Source: Flavilitoribacter nigricans DSM 23189 = NBRC 102662
Lineage (GTDB): Bacteria > Bacteroidota > Bacteroidia > Chitinophagales > Saprospiraceae
Direction of reading: 5' to 3'
Length of the DNA: 64,000 bases
Assembly (NCBI RefSeq): GCF_002646595.1
Contig: NZ_PDUD01000056.1
Coordinates: forward strand, 1 to 64,000
The notes under the pieces are model-generated. The model saw nothing but the letters and a program-made list of their open reading frames with translations, had not been told where the DNA came from and did not search any database. Below, one piece after another: positions 35,360-44,017 of this stretch; the first letter of the stretch is position 1; each line of letters starts with the position of its first letter. The position numbers were made by a program, and so were the translations under genes.

Positions 35360-35714
35360 AGGGCTTGACGGGTAATATCAGCTTGTTTTTGTGAATATTG
35401 GCCCCGGGCTTTTTATTTTGTGTTGATCTCTTCCGGATTATTCAGGCAGTAGCAGCCAGAAGACGGTACCAGTTGGACCCGGGTAAAACAGCAGTTCGAG
35501 TCCGGAAAAAACACCTGCATCCGGAACCGGCCACTTTACGGAATGCTCATCTTTTGGACGGCTTTGGTATTTGACTATTATTACATCCGGATCTAGACCG
35601 TCTTTTCTTCCCCCCGCATATTCCCTTGCACCGTTTTCGATTTTTGCTTCCGGAGATTTTTCTGATCTTTGAATAGCTGCTATCCCGGATTTTACGCCTA
35701 AATAACTCAAAACC
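35360..35714. other. 355-bp intergenic region without a clear gene
   Basis: This gap separates the LytTR gene from the cyclase gene. A minus-strand frame runs from 35890 through it to 35438 but overlaps the start of the cyclase gene and has no recognisable domain. The stretch just before 35715 is T-rich and probably holds the cyclase promoter, though I find no clear -7 and -33 pair. Confidence 0.4.
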
Positions 35715-36479
35715 ATGCAAATCATCGATCTGTCCAAAACCATCCAGTACAACGCCGGAGATCCATTCTTTATGAAGGTGAAGATCAAGCACAAAGCCCA
35801 TAAGAGTGCCCGCTGGCTGGTACGCCTGTTTGGGTTGCCCTTTCGGCTATTCCCCAAAAAGTTCAGTGGCTGGGCCGATGATGTGATCAAAAAAATGGGC
35901 GTTCACTCCACTACCCATATGGACGCGCCCTGGCATTACTCGCCCACCTGTATGGGCCAGGCCGCCAAAACGATCGATCAGGTTCCGCTGGAATGGTGCT
36001 ACGGTCCCGGAGTGGTGATCGATATGGCGCATAAGGAGGATTTTGATCCCATAACGACTGCCGATATCAAAGGCTTTCTGCAGCGGGAAAATATCACCCT
36101 GGAACCGGGCATGATCGTGCTGATCAAAACGGGCCGGGATAAACTGATGGGCACCAAAGACTTCTTCTACAAAGGTACCGGCATGAGCGCCGAAGCCACC
36201 GAATGGTTGATCGGGCAGGGCATAAAAGTAATGGGGATCGACCAGTGGGGATGGGACCTCCCCCTGCCCTATCTTATCAGTGAAGCCAAGAAAAGCAACA
36301 ATTCCGAATTGTTCTGGGAAGCGCATTTGGTCGGTGTAGATCACGAATACTGCCATATGGAACAATTGACGAATCTGGATGCCCTACCGACCCAGGGTTT
36401 TGAAGTCGCTGCATTCCCTTTGAAGATCAAGGGGGGCTCCGGTGCTCCGGCCAGAGTAGTTGCGTTAATCCGCGAATAA
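35715..36479 (+). CDS. Cyclase family / kynurenine formamidase-like hydrolase
   Basis: A 254-residue cytosolic metal-dependent hydrolase. The family signature HSTTHMDAPWHY is at about residues 62-73, equivalent to the HxGTHxDxPxH zinc-binding motif, with serine in place of the glycine. MGIDQWGWD and EYCHMEQLTNL are the later conserved blocks. Relatives include kynurenine formamidase, isatin hydrolase and polyketide cyclase-like proteins; a named substrate cannot be chosen. A lipoprotein gene overlaps its stop codon (TAATG), which implies coupled translation. Confidence 0.88.
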   Translation: MQIIDLSKTIQYNAGDPFFMKVKIKHKAHKSARWLVRLFGLPFRLFPKKFSGWADDVIKKMGVHSTTHMDAPWHYSPTCMGQAAKTIDQVPLEWCYGPGVVIDMAHKEDFDPITTADIKGFLQRENITLEPGMIVLIKTGRDKLMGTKDFFYKGTGMSAEATEWLIGQGIKVMGIDQWGWDLPLPYLISEAKKSNNSELFWEAHLVGVDHEYCHMEQLTNLDALPTQGFEVAAFPLKIKGGSGAPARVVALIRE

Positions 36480-37015
36480 TGAAACTGCCAGCTATCTTAT
36501 TCATTTGCCTGCTCTTCTGCCTGGCCGGCTGCAAAAAAGAAGAAGGTTCCAGTGGTCACCCAATGCCCTGGCTGTACGGGATCTCCGAAGAGCAACGATT
36601 ACTACACGATCTGTTCCGGGAGATCATCACCGATCAGGATGATTTGGGGCAGACGGGCAGTCTGGATACATTCATCATCGATAGCATTTATTGCCAACCG
36701 AATCACCAGCCGGCGAATTGCAATTATGCCCTGCTTCAATCTACCGGCGTGCAGCTGGAATTAAATACAGGCGACAAAGTGAAGCTGAAAAACGGTCGTA
36801 TGCAATGGATGAACGATGATCAGCTCCTGGAATACGAACTGCTGTTGGGATCACCAGCGGACTTTAGGTACTTCGAATTTGGCGGACTGGAGAATGGCCG
36901 CATCCGTTCGTGCTGTGTTTATTCCCAGGTGATCGCCATCGATACGGTACAAAAGGTCATTGAGTTCACTTTCCCGCACAGTGAATACGGTTTTCGCTTG
37001 CGGGCGGAAGAATAA
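36479..37015 (+). CDS. Unknown lipoprotein, coupled to the cyclase gene
   Basis: A 178-residue lipoprotein with a signal ending in LAGC and a KKEEGSSG linker. Its ATG overlaps the preceding stop codon by one base. The mature region contains four or more cysteines (IYCQPN, NCNYAL, SCCVYS) and alternating hydrophilic strands near the C-terminus. I do not recognise a family. The tight coupling to the cyclase-family enzyme suggests they are made together, but that enzyme has no signal and should act in the cytosol. Its end is 74 bp from the convergent TlpA-like gene. Confidence 0.7.
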   Translation: MKLPAILFICLLFCLAGCKKEEGSSGHPMPWLYGISEEQRLLHDLFREIITDQDDLGQTGSLDTFIIDSIYCQPNHQPANCNYALLQSTGVQLELNTGDKVKLKNGRMQWMNDDQLLEYELLLGSPADFRYFEFGGLENGRIRSCCVYSQVIAIDTVQKVIEFTFPHSEYGFRLRAEE

Positions 37016-37088
37016 ACCACAATACCCGAAAACTGAAAACATGTACTGCGCAAGGCAAACTTCCAGATCAGAAAACCGTCATTGGTTT

Positions 37089-38183
37089 CTAAGGTAGCGC
37101 CAAAAGCTCGTCAACCGTACGGGTCGGATGCTCCACGTAATTTCCGTCGCCATCATAGATCACTTTTAACGGGAAATAGCCCTGGGGATTATAGTAGTTG
37201 AGCAGGGGATAAAACGGGCCGCCGTAGAGATCTAATCCCCGCAATTGATCGTAGCTACCCGCGGATAACCACTCTTCGTCAAAAGCATCCGCATTCACAT
37301 TGATGATCTCAATGCCGGCGGACTGCAGCTGCTCGTATCTTTCGGAAACTTCCTGGTTGAAATTTCGGCAGGGGCCGCAACTCTTCATCCAGAAATTCAA
37401 TACCACGTATTTGTGGTCGGCCATCGCCTCGCGGATCTTCCGATAATTATCCGAACTATCCGTTCTGATCCGGTGGTATAATTCCCGTTGGTCGTCGGCG
37501 AATAAACTGTTCGTTTTATACATCAATGATTCCAGGTCGGGTACTGCGCATGGCTCCGCCATTAACTGATCCACCGATTTGATCAATGCATTCGCTTCCT
37601 CCGGTGAGTAATTGAATTTGGCGTATAGTCCGTCGTAGATCATGTTTAAAATAAAAGCCAGGTAAGCTACGGGGAGATCCTGCCGGACGAGCGAATCGTA
37701 GGCCTGCAGGGCATTTTTACGGTATGCCGGAATGATCTGGTGCACCAGGCTGTCCATAAACAGACTATCGTTATGATTGACCTGATACCCGATCCCTCCG
37801 CTTAGTTCCTGGAACTGCCCGTATACCGGAAGGAACTGGTCGTTATAAGTGGATTCCACGATTGGGATGTATTCCAGATCAGAATCGTCTTTTACGATCC
37901 GGATCCGCACCGTATCGTCATAATAAAAAGCATCTCTCCACATATAAGCATCCTCATAATAGACACAGATCTTCGAACGCTGGATGCAATTGGCGGTAAA
38001 CTTCAGAATCGACTGTCGGGCAGTGTCACTGGCAATTTCAATACTTTCACCGTCGGCGGGAAAAATTTTGATCTTGGTAGCAACGCTGTCTGCGAAAGTA
38101 ACCAGAAAGGCACTCTCTTTAGGCTGGGGGAATGCGTAAACTCCAATGAATACAAAGAGAGCGAGAGCGAGCGTTTTTTTCAT
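37089..38183 (-). CDS. Secreted TlpA-like thioredoxin-fold protein
   Basis: A 364-residue exported protein, with the start set at 38183 to give a signal peptide ending in YAFPQ. The thioredoxin domain is at the C-terminus, with the redox pair C269-GP-C272 in NFWMKSCGPC. The first 250 residues have no recognised domain and appear partly helical (for example YRKNALQAYDSLVRQ). This layout, a large N-terminal helical part and a TlpA/ResA-type C-terminus, is frequent in Bacteroidota, where such proteins reduce or isomerise disulfides in the periplasm. It is a single-gene unit with a 513-bp gap upstream. Confidence 0.85.
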   Translation of the reverse strand: MKKTLALALFVFIGVYAFPQPKESAFLVTFADSVATKIKIFPADGESIEIASDTARQSILKFTANCIQRSKICVYYEDAYMWRDAFYYDDTVRIRIVKDDSDLEYIPIVESTYNDQFLPVYGQFQELSGGIGYQVNHNDSLFMDSLVHQIIPAYRKNALQAYDSLVRQDLPVAYLAFILNMIYDGLYAKFNYSPEEANALIKSVDQLMAEPCAVPDLESLMYKTNSLFADDQRELYHRIRTDSSDNYRKIREAMADHKYVVLNFWMKSCGPCRNFNQEVSERYEQLQSAGIEIINVNADAFDEEWLSAGSYDQLRGLDLYGGPFYPLLNYYNPQGYFPLKVIYDGDGNYVEHPTRTVDELLALP

Positions 38184-38696
38184 TTTAAGAGCGGGTTGAG
38201 GGTTAGTTGAATACCACAAAGGAATGACTACAACATGCGAAGGTTCGCCGTTGGCGAATAGCCGTGAACAATTCTAATCCATAACTGGGAAAGTGATCGG
38301 CCGGTTCACCCGTTCCGTTAATTTTTCACTGAATGTCAAGTCATTATAGCATACTAAGTGGCGTCCGGGAATTAGAACAGGGAAACGGACATTCCAGATC
38401 AATACATGGCCAGAGCTACGCCCTTCGATGTAACCCCTCTTACAGACCTGCAAATATTTTCCCAGCTACGCTGCTGACATTCATAAGGGCATATCCCTGA
38501 AATATTTGTAGCTGCATAATCGAGATCAGGTCGGGGAAGGGCAGAGACCTGGAGGTAAAATGGCATTCCTCTATCAAGTGAGACGGCGAATTCAAAGCGC
38601 GATTTTAAGCCATCCGGTTTATGATATTTCGATTTAAAATTAGATTACAGCTTTCGAGAGCACTGAATCTCTTCACTGAAAATGCTAAAGTCGGGA
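38184..38696. other. 513-bp gene-free region with interleaved inverted repeats
   Basis: No gene is convincing on either strand. Pairs of inverted segments lie at 38451-38514: CAAATATTT with AAATATTTG (38451-38459, 38500-38508) and CAGCTAC with GTAGCTG (38463-38469, 38508-38514). The order A-B-A'-B' is interleaved. A small AGGG...CCCT hairpin sits between them (38486-38498). It may be a decayed intergenic repeat. The TlpA-like gene's promoter should be close to 38184. Confidence 0.45.
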
Positions 38697-39812
38697 TTAG
38701 CTCCCCTTCTGGGTAAAATCGTTTAAGGTATGGCCATCGTAATGGTACAACTGACCATAATTGCCCCCAAACCAGATATTACCGGATGCATCTTCCGTGA
38801 TAAATCTAATCTTATTGAAGGTCTTACCGTCCGCGTTGGTAAAGGCCGAGAATTTTAGTTCGCCGGCAGCATTAGGGTTGTAGATACATAATTCCCCTCT
38901 GCCGCTGCCCAGCCACAGTTTTCCCGTGCGATCTTCGAACATATTGATGATGTTCCGGCTGCACAAACCATCCACTTCCCGGAATTCGGTGAACGACCGG
39001 CCATCGTATTTTTGCAGGGTTCCCGCGCGGTTCCCCAGCATGCCCAGCCAGATGTTCCCCTCGTGGTCTTCCAGGCAGGAAAAAACCATATCGTCGCTGA
39101 GACCGTCTTCCATTGTAAACTGAGTAAAAGTCTTTCCGTCGTAGCGGCTTACCCCGCCATGGCTCATGGAGGTGAGCCAGATGTTCCCCTCCCGGTCTTC
39201 CAGCATGCTTTGGATGACGTTGCGGTGCAGGCTATCCTCGTAGAGTGATCCCTGATCCTGCAAATAGCTGGAAAACTCGTAGGTACCGGTATCCGTCTCC
39301 CGGCGGGGGTCGAAACGGTGGACTCCATTGCCCCAGGTCCCCAACCAAAGTAGTCCCTTTTGATCATTTAGTAAACAAAGTACCAGATTGGCGTTCATTC
39401 CCGGTCCCCACAGATCTTCGTTACCGTCCCAGGGAATAGGCACCGGCGTAAACGTCTGCCCGTTGTAGCGACAGAGCCCCGCATCGGTTCCGAACCATAA
39501 ATCCCCCCGGTCGTCGGCCTCGATACAGGAAATATAATTGCTGCACAGACCATCCTCTACGGTATATTGCGTGAAAACCGAATCCTCCAGCCGGTAAAGC
39601 CCTTCGTTATTGGTACCAAACCACATGATCCCGTCCTGGTCCAGAAAAGCGCAGCGTACGGCATCACTCAGTTCGTAGTATTTGGGTATTTTGGTTTCCG
39701 AAACCGGTTCTGGTTCCGTTGTGGAGGGAGATTGCGCCTGACCATTACAGGAAAAAATAAGGAGGCTGATTGGGAAAAGGCCGGTAAGGATCCAGCAGCT
39801 TATTCGTAGCAT
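38697..39812 (-). CDS. Two-component-regulator-type propeller lipoprotein
   Basis: A 371-residue lipoprotein, with the start at 39812 giving a signal ending in LLIFSC. The mature protein consists of seven or so repeats of about 45 residues with the Reg_prop pattern, such as DGIMWFGTNNEGLYRL, RGDLWFGTDAGLCRY, EGNIWLGMLGN and TGKLWLGSGRGEL. These form a beta-propeller like the periplasmic sensor part of hybrid two-component systems (HTCS), but no transmembrane or kinase segment follows, so this is a free-standing propeller. It could bind a glycan or partner protein. There is no clear operon partner; the next gene upstream is on the other strand. Confidence 0.87.
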   Translation of the reverse strand: MLRISCWILTGLFPISLLIFSCNGQAQSPSTTEPEPVSETKIPKYYELSDAVRCAFLDQDGIMWFGTNNEGLYRLEDSVFTQYTVEDGLCSNYISCIEADDRGDLWFGTDAGLCRYNGQTFTPVPIPWDGNEDLWGPGMNANLVLCLLNDQKGLLWLGTWGNGVHRFDPRRETDTGTYEFSSYLQDQGSLYEDSLHRNVIQSMLEDREGNIWLTSMSHGGVSRYDGKTFTQFTMEDGLSDDMVFSCLEDHEGNIWLGMLGNRAGTLQKYDGRSFTEFREVDGLCSRNIINMFEDRTGKLWLGSGRGELCIYNPNAAGELKFSAFTNADGKTFNKIRFITEDASGNIWFGGNYGQLYHYDGHTLNDFTQKGS

Positions 39813-40025
39813 AAGTTGGTGTTTGACCTGATGTAAAATTAATTTTCCCAAATATATCGGACTCCGGCTCCGGACCTCAGGGTACATTGTAAATTGATGT
39901 AAAAAGGTGTTAATGCTGACCGGACTTACCGGAAAGGGGGCAGTTAGCAGGCGAAAAAATCTAGCAGTTCGGGTCGCAGCGTGCAATAATTGGCTTAACC
40001 ACTTACGATCCCAGCAATAGAATCC

Positions 40026-40056
40026 TTGCTACTCTTTAAATTTTGTTCTAACTTTC
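40026..40056 (+). promoter_or_regulatory. Bacteroidota-type promoter
   Basis: TTG (40026-40028), 20 bases, then TAACTTTC (40049-40056) fits the -33/-7 arrangement with one mismatch in the -7 box. The gene starts at 40114. Confidence 0.45.
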
Positions 40057-40113
40057 ATTGGTACAATACGGAAACTGCAATCATTTTTTCCTTTAAATAA
40101 ATACGTGCACTCT

Positions 40114-40515
40114 ATGAACCTTCTCTTCCTAAATTTTCTACTGGCATCCACGCTCTTGCTGTTCAACACCCCCACCGCTGATCCTGGAATGTCTGCCAAT
40201 CTCAAGGATTTTAAGATCGTCATCGAAAAAAACGACGGTGAGATCAAGATGAAATGCACCGAAGGCTGTGCGTGGCTGGATCTCAGTTATGAAAACAAGA
40301 CCGTCGCTCAGGCCATTGATCAATACGGCATGACGGAAATCAGGAAGGAACCGGCGGTAGCCGATGAGGAACTCAGTGACTTTTTGTTCACGCTTACCAA
40401 AACTGAAACTGGCGTCTCCCTGAAAGGGATCAGGGGTACGGCCTGGCTGGAGCTGAGTTTCACACTCAAACCGGGGGAACAACAACTGATCGATCAATAT
40501 GGTATGAGGGATTAG
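40114..40515 (+). CDS. Small secreted protein with two internal repeats
   Basis: A 133-residue protein of unknown function. I prefer the ATG at 40114; a GTG nine bases upstream is also in frame. An N-terminal hydrophobic stretch (LLFLNFLLASTLLLF) is a likely signal. Two copies of one unit follow: first IKMKCTEGCAWLDLSYE...AIDQYGM, then VSLKGIRGTAWLELSF...LIDQYGM. Each has a strand ending in an AWL(D/E)LS block and closes with IDQYGM. The first copy has two cysteines replaced in the second by isoleucine/glycine-type residues. The next gene, a thioredoxin-like protein, is on the same strand but 142 bp away. Confidence 0.75.
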   Translation: MNLLFLNFLLASTLLLFNTPTADPGMSANLKDFKIVIEKNDGEIKMKCTEGCAWLDLSYENKTVAQAIDQYGMTEIRKEPAVADEELSDFLFTLTKTETGVSLKGIRGTAWLELSFTLKPGEQQLIDQYGMRD

Positions 40516-40656
40516 CGAATGTAGGTACGCCTGTTCCGCGATCATTTACCCATAGATCAATTCAGGAACTACCTCCCATATGCGGACAGGTAGATCAATA
40601 TCCCTTTATACCACCCCCTTTTTCCTTGGAAGCAATAAATTAAAACCAGTCGCGCT

Positions 40657-41253
40657 ATGAAAAAATTCAAGATCACTGCTATCCCGGTCATCATCAGTTT
40701 GCTGCTTTGCACTGCCGCCGGTGAGCCCGAAATGCGCTCCGAACTGCTTTCTCCCCCAACGGAAAATAAAGCTGATATCACCAAAGACCGGCATACGGCC
40801 GAGATCAACTTCTATCCCAAACCGGTTTTCCAGTTGGGTATGTTAGGCGTATTGCAACAGGAAAAGTACCGGGGCAAAGTTTTGGTGGTCGATATCTGGG
40901 GCACCTGGTGCAAACCCTGTGTTGCCCAGTTCCCTCATCTAAAAGCGGTCAAAGCGGCACTGGCGGATCAGGAGGTCGAGTACGTGTACTTCGCCAATGA
41001 AATACAAGCCCCGGTCCTGGAGAACTGGAAAAAGGTCGTGAACAGTTTCAACCTCACCGGTGATCATTATCTGACCGGTAAAGACCAGGTGTTCCAGCTC
41101 ATGAAGGATATTGATCAATACTCACCCCGATTTACGTATCCCACCTACATGATCGTTAATCGGGAAGGAAAGGTCGTAGATCACGATGCTCCCAAGCCCA
41201 GTGAGGGGGACGAACTTATTAAACGGATTAGGGAGGTATTGGCGGAGGATTAA
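40657..41253 (+). CDS. Exported thioredoxin-like (TlpA/redoxin) protein
   Basis: A 198-residue protein with an N-terminal signal (about 1-22, ending CTAAG) and a thioredoxin fold. The active site WCKPC gives C85 and C88, in VVDIWGTWCKPCVAQFPHL. The cis-proline lies in FTYPTYMIVN. It probably reduces disulfides or c-type cytochrome cysteines in the periplasm. A lysine in the middle of the active site is common in thioredoxin-like proteins of TlpA type. The small membrane protein at 41278 starts 25 bases later and could be co-transcribed. Confidence 0.9.
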   Translation: MKKFKITAIPVIISLLLCTAAGEPEMRSELLSPPTENKADITKDRHTAEINFYPKPVFQLGMLGVLQQEKYRGKVLVVDIWGTWCKPCVAQFPHLKAVKAALADQEVEYVYFANEIQAPVLENWKKVVNSFNLTGDHYLTGKDQVFQLMKDIDQYSPRFTYPTYMIVNREGKVVDHDAPKPSEGDELIKRIREVLAED

Positions 41254-41277
41254 TGGATAGGCAATTGAGTGATGGTT

Positions 41278-41514
41278 ATGAGACATAAGTTTAATGATCT
41301 ACAAAGGGAAAGAACGGTTGCCTTAATCATTCTGGGCAGTTTCCTGGCCGGAATACTAATTGGAAATCTGGCTGAATCTTACAGATTTTCGGACCAGAGA
41401 TGGCTGTACTCTCTCGGTAAACCTCTGGGGCTATTGCTAGCGCTGGGTGCTGTCCCCGCGGCCATTGCCAATACCATAATACAGCTGAAAACATCGGCAA
41501 ACACCTTACACTAG
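41278..41514 (+). CDS. Small two-helix membrane protein
   Basis: A 78-residue protein with a charged N-terminus (MRHKFNDLQRERT) and two hydrophobic segments, LIILGSFLAGILIGNL and PLGLLLALGAVPAAIANTII. ATG and GTG alternatives lie 6 and 9 bases upstream. I recognise no family. It follows the thioredoxin-like gene by 25 bases on the same strand, so co-expression is likely. Confidence 0.6.
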   Translation: MRHKFNDLQRERTVALIILGSFLAGILIGNLAESYRFSDQRWLYSLGKPLGLLLALGAVPAAIANTIIQLKTSANTLH

Positions 41515-41613
41515 AAGGTACTCTGGATGACCATTAGCCTGCTACCATGCTTTTATTTTTTACTAACCTTTTTGGCCTAAGGATGGCTTCCGCTCTTTAA
41601 ATCGTTTCGACCT

Positions 41614-42108
41614 ATGAGTTTGGATATTATGATTGAGGTAAGGAATAAAACTGACCATTCGGTTATTCTGAACCGACAATTCGGACGGGAACTCATTAAT
41701 TTTAGCGAAAGGGGCACCGGTGCCGTGCTGTGTAATATCTTAACCTACTATGGAATGCCAATAGCTCTATTCCAGGATATGAATCCCTGGGAATTCGAAA
41801 AAGTCTCCTGGGAAGAAATGCCGGAATTCGATCTATCGAGTATAAAATCGGGAATGGAGCAGGCCTGGCAATCATCCGATCGGTTACTCCGGGAACTAAA
41901 CCGGCTGAAAAAACGTCTGAAAAAAGAGCCGGTAAGCAGTAAAAAATTCCGATTCGATGATCCACGCCAGCAAAGGTATTTCGGGGGTGTAGAATCGGGA
42001 CCCAACACCAAAAACCTAAGTTCAGATTTTGAAAAGGATATAGAAGCGATGATCTCAATGCTCGAACGATTGGAGTCTACCGATAAGGTAAGATTTCACT
42101 ACTTTTAA
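41614..42108 (+). CDS. Unknown cytosolic protein
   Basis: A 164-residue protein with no signal or membrane segment and no family I recognise. The N-terminal half has hydrophobic strands (LDIMIEVRN, GAVLCNILTYYGMPIALF) and a WEFEKVSWEEMP patch; the middle is a strongly basic helix (LRELNRLKKRLKKEP); the end is acidic and helical (FEKDIEAMISMLERLE). The gene is first in a run of small genes on one strand up to 46393 in which immunity-like families occur. Its role may be similar, but that is context only. Confidence 0.65.
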   Translation: MSLDIMIEVRNKTDHSVILNRQFGRELINFSERGTGAVLCNILTYYGMPIALFQDMNPWEFEKVSWEEMPEFDLSSIKSGMEQAWQSSDRLLRELNRLKKRLKKEPVSSKKFRFDDPRQQRYFGGVESGPNTKNLSSDFEKDIEAMISMLERLESTDKVRFHYF

Positions 42109-42171
42109 GTAAACTCCCCAAAGGGCTGAAGTCGAAAACTTCAGATCATACGCCCTATTAAAGTAACCACC

Positions 42172-42624
42172 TTGACACAAACCATCAAATACGGGATAGT
42201 CGGATTCAGCCGCAACCAATTTGACCAGCAGGCTGCCCAGCGAATTTTGCAGGACCTGTTCCAGCGGATCAGACAAAAGCACCCGTCCAAAAACATTGAG
42301 ATCGTCAGTGGTTATACCAATTCGGGAGTGCCCAAAATAGCGTACGAGCTGTCCGGGCAATTCGGCTTTACGACCGTAGGTTTTTCGGCCCGGCAGGCAC
42401 TGCGGGTCAGAAGCGGCGTTTATCCGGTCGATAAAGTGATCTTAAAAGGTGAACGCTTCGGTGACGAATCGAAAGATTTTATCCGTTACATCGATGCGCT
42501 GATCCGGATCGGCGGCGGTAAGCAGAGTAGGCAGGAAACCGATCTCTTCAAAACTTTACACGCAGAGAAACCGATGGGCTCCATCCTGAAGGAATATGAA
42601 GTAGACTGGTACGGAAAAAACTGA
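42172..42624 (+). CDS. Possible SLOG/LOG-like nucleotide-binding protein
   Basis: A 150-residue cytosolic protein without a convincing ATG; the TTG at 42172 is the likely start. It has an alternating strand-helix pattern suggestive of a Rossmann fold: KYGIVGFSRNQFD, NIEIVSGYTNSGVPKIAYELSGQFGF, TTVGFSA and a late DALIRIGGGKQS. The GYTNSGVP and GGGKQS blocks resemble nucleotide-binding loops of SLOG/LOG proteins (lonely guy, DprA, TIR-like partners), but I cannot confirm it. The stop is one base before the next gene's ATG, which suggests a transcription unit. Confidence 0.6.
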   Translation: MTQTIKYGIVGFSRNQFDQQAAQRILQDLFQRIRQKHPSKNIEIVSGYTNSGVPKIAYELSGQFGFTTVGFSARQALRVRSGVYPVDKVILKGERFGDESKDFIRYIDALIRIGGGKQSRQETDLFKTLHAEKPMGSILKEYEVDWYGKN

Positions 42625-42625
42625 C

Positions 42626-43123
42626 ATGCCTAGAGACTGGCACCAGGCAACCCAACCTTACCAAGCAATGATCGAAAAACTAAAGGACTTTTTTCTGGGC
42701 AAAAAGGTACGCGTGACCGATCAAAAAATCGGTACATTCACTACCCGGATCAGATCGTCAGATTCTTCCGGATCACACTCCTGGGCCACGGAATTACAAC
42801 TCCCCCGACAGAAGCGAACTGCGCTACTTATTGTAGAGGGTAACGCCCGGGGGCCGTTTCCCGCCCAGTTGGACGCCATTCACCAGATCATGGACAACTT
42901 GGATGAGATCCAGGAACAACTTGTCGGACAACTACCAACCGACCATCCGGAGGCTGGCAAGCTACGGGCGTGGCAGGAAAAGTGGTACCTGCAACAGATC
43001 TATCCCCTGGACGTAGACCAAAATGAGTTTGATCTGCTCTTCGAAGCCTACGATCCGGAAAACCCGGAGGTCATTTCGATGGTCTGGGCGAATGGCCAGT
43101 GTACCTGGAGCGGAGAAAGCTGA
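42626..43123 (+). CDS. Unknown protein of immunity-like character
   Basis: A 165-residue cytosolic protein whose ATG follows the preceding stop by one base; an ATG at 42668 (MIEKLKDFF) is an alternative. It starts with LGKKVRVTDQKIGTFTTRIR, then strands and a long helical segment (FPAQLDAIHQIMDNLDEIQEQL), and ends in strands with FDLLFEAYD and TWSGES. That plan recalls the DUF2262/DUF6985 group often found beside polymorphic toxins, but I cannot assign it firmly. The next gene starts 35 bases later in another frame. No enzyme motif is seen. Confidence 0.62.
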   Translation: MPRDWHQATQPYQAMIEKLKDFFLGKKVRVTDQKIGTFTTRIRSSDSSGSHSWATELQLPRQKRTALLIVEGNARGPFPAQLDAIHQIMDNLDEIQEQLVGQLPTDHPEAGKLRAWQEKWYLQQIYPLDVDQNEFDLLFEAYDPENPEVISMVWANGQCTWSGES

Positions 43124-43158
43124 CAATACTTATGCGATCAATACATCACTACAAAATG

Positions 43159-43971
43159 ATGAAATACATCCTGATCTTTGTGATATCCCTCGGTTTTGCC
43201 TGTGCCGCAACGGGGCAGTCCTATCAGGATAAATGGATACAGGACAGTCTGAAGGTTGAAACGATCAAAGCAGCGTGCTCCGCCCGGCAGATCAGAAACC
43301 TCATTGATCTGGGAACCCAGTTGCAGGCTTTTGGTGTTGACGATCAAAGCATTTCCATTGTCCGGAGGAATTTGCAATACGGCGCGGAACACCAGATATG
43401 GTGGGTAGACTTCTTACAGACCAAATCCCAGGAATATTTTTCCCTCATCCTTTGGAATGGACAAATCATAGCTCTGGAACTGTATGAAAGTGGACTCGAG
43501 GATATCAACTTCCGACATACCGACCGGGAAAAAATGCTGGAACTCCGACAGTTGAAAGAGCAGGATTTCGGTACCATTGCGTTGAGCGACGATCTCCTGT
43601 TTCCCCTGGAAATAAAGATCTTCGGACATTGGTGCAGTATTGGTGGGGTGCCTCCAACCTACGCCCTCCGGATGTTGGATCTGGTGAATGAAAAGAATAA
43701 AGCGGTATTGAGCAACTGGCTGTTGTCATTTGATCCCGAGATCCAGGCCTACGCAACGGAAGGCTTGTACTACTTAGAGCAGGAAGGCATACCACGCAGT
43801 AGGCAGGAACTGGAACTAATAGAAAAACTGAATATGATCAGCAATACCCTGATCAAATGCGAGGGGTGTTTTTACTACGTTAAAAGAAAATTTCGGGAAG
43901 ATCTGGATAAAAAGTCCCTAAAGCGAAGTTATAAAGCGTATAAAGAGAGTGGCTGGATTTACCGGGAATGA
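43159..43971 (+). CDS. Secreted protein of unknown function
   Basis: A 270-residue protein. The ATG pair at 43156/43159 gives a signal peptide (MKYILIFVISLGFACAATGQ); an upstream in-frame start at 43099 would overlap the preceding gene. The mature chain is rich in leucine and charged residues, with segments FSLILWNGQIIALELYESGL and YATEGLYYLEQEG. A CEGCFYY pair lies near residue 235. The fold may be an alpha-helical repeat in its C-terminal half. I recognise no family. It sits in the middle of the 41.6-46.4 kb cluster, where most neighbours lack signals. Confidence 0.68.
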   Translation: MKYILIFVISLGFACAATGQSYQDKWIQDSLKVETIKAACSARQIRNLIDLGTQLQAFGVDDQSISIVRRNLQYGAEHQIWWVDFLQTKSQEYFSLILWNGQIIALELYESGLEDINFRHTDREKMLELRQLKEQDFGTIALSDDLLFPLEIKIFGHWCSIGGVPPTYALRMLDLVNEKNKAVLSNWLLSFDPEIQAYATEGLYYLEQEGIPRSRQELELIEKLNMISNTLIKCEGCFYYVKRKFREDLDKKSLKRSYKAYKESGWIYRE

Positions 43972-44017
43972 TGCGGTTAGGGAGTAATCCACTCAAAACA
44001 ACTCAAAGTAAAGTACA

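Noticed and set aside
35438-35890. Minus-strand frame across the gap before the cyclase gene
   Set aside because: It overlaps the beginning of the cyclase-family gene and its promoter region, and I can name no domain or signal. Kept only as a weak possibility.
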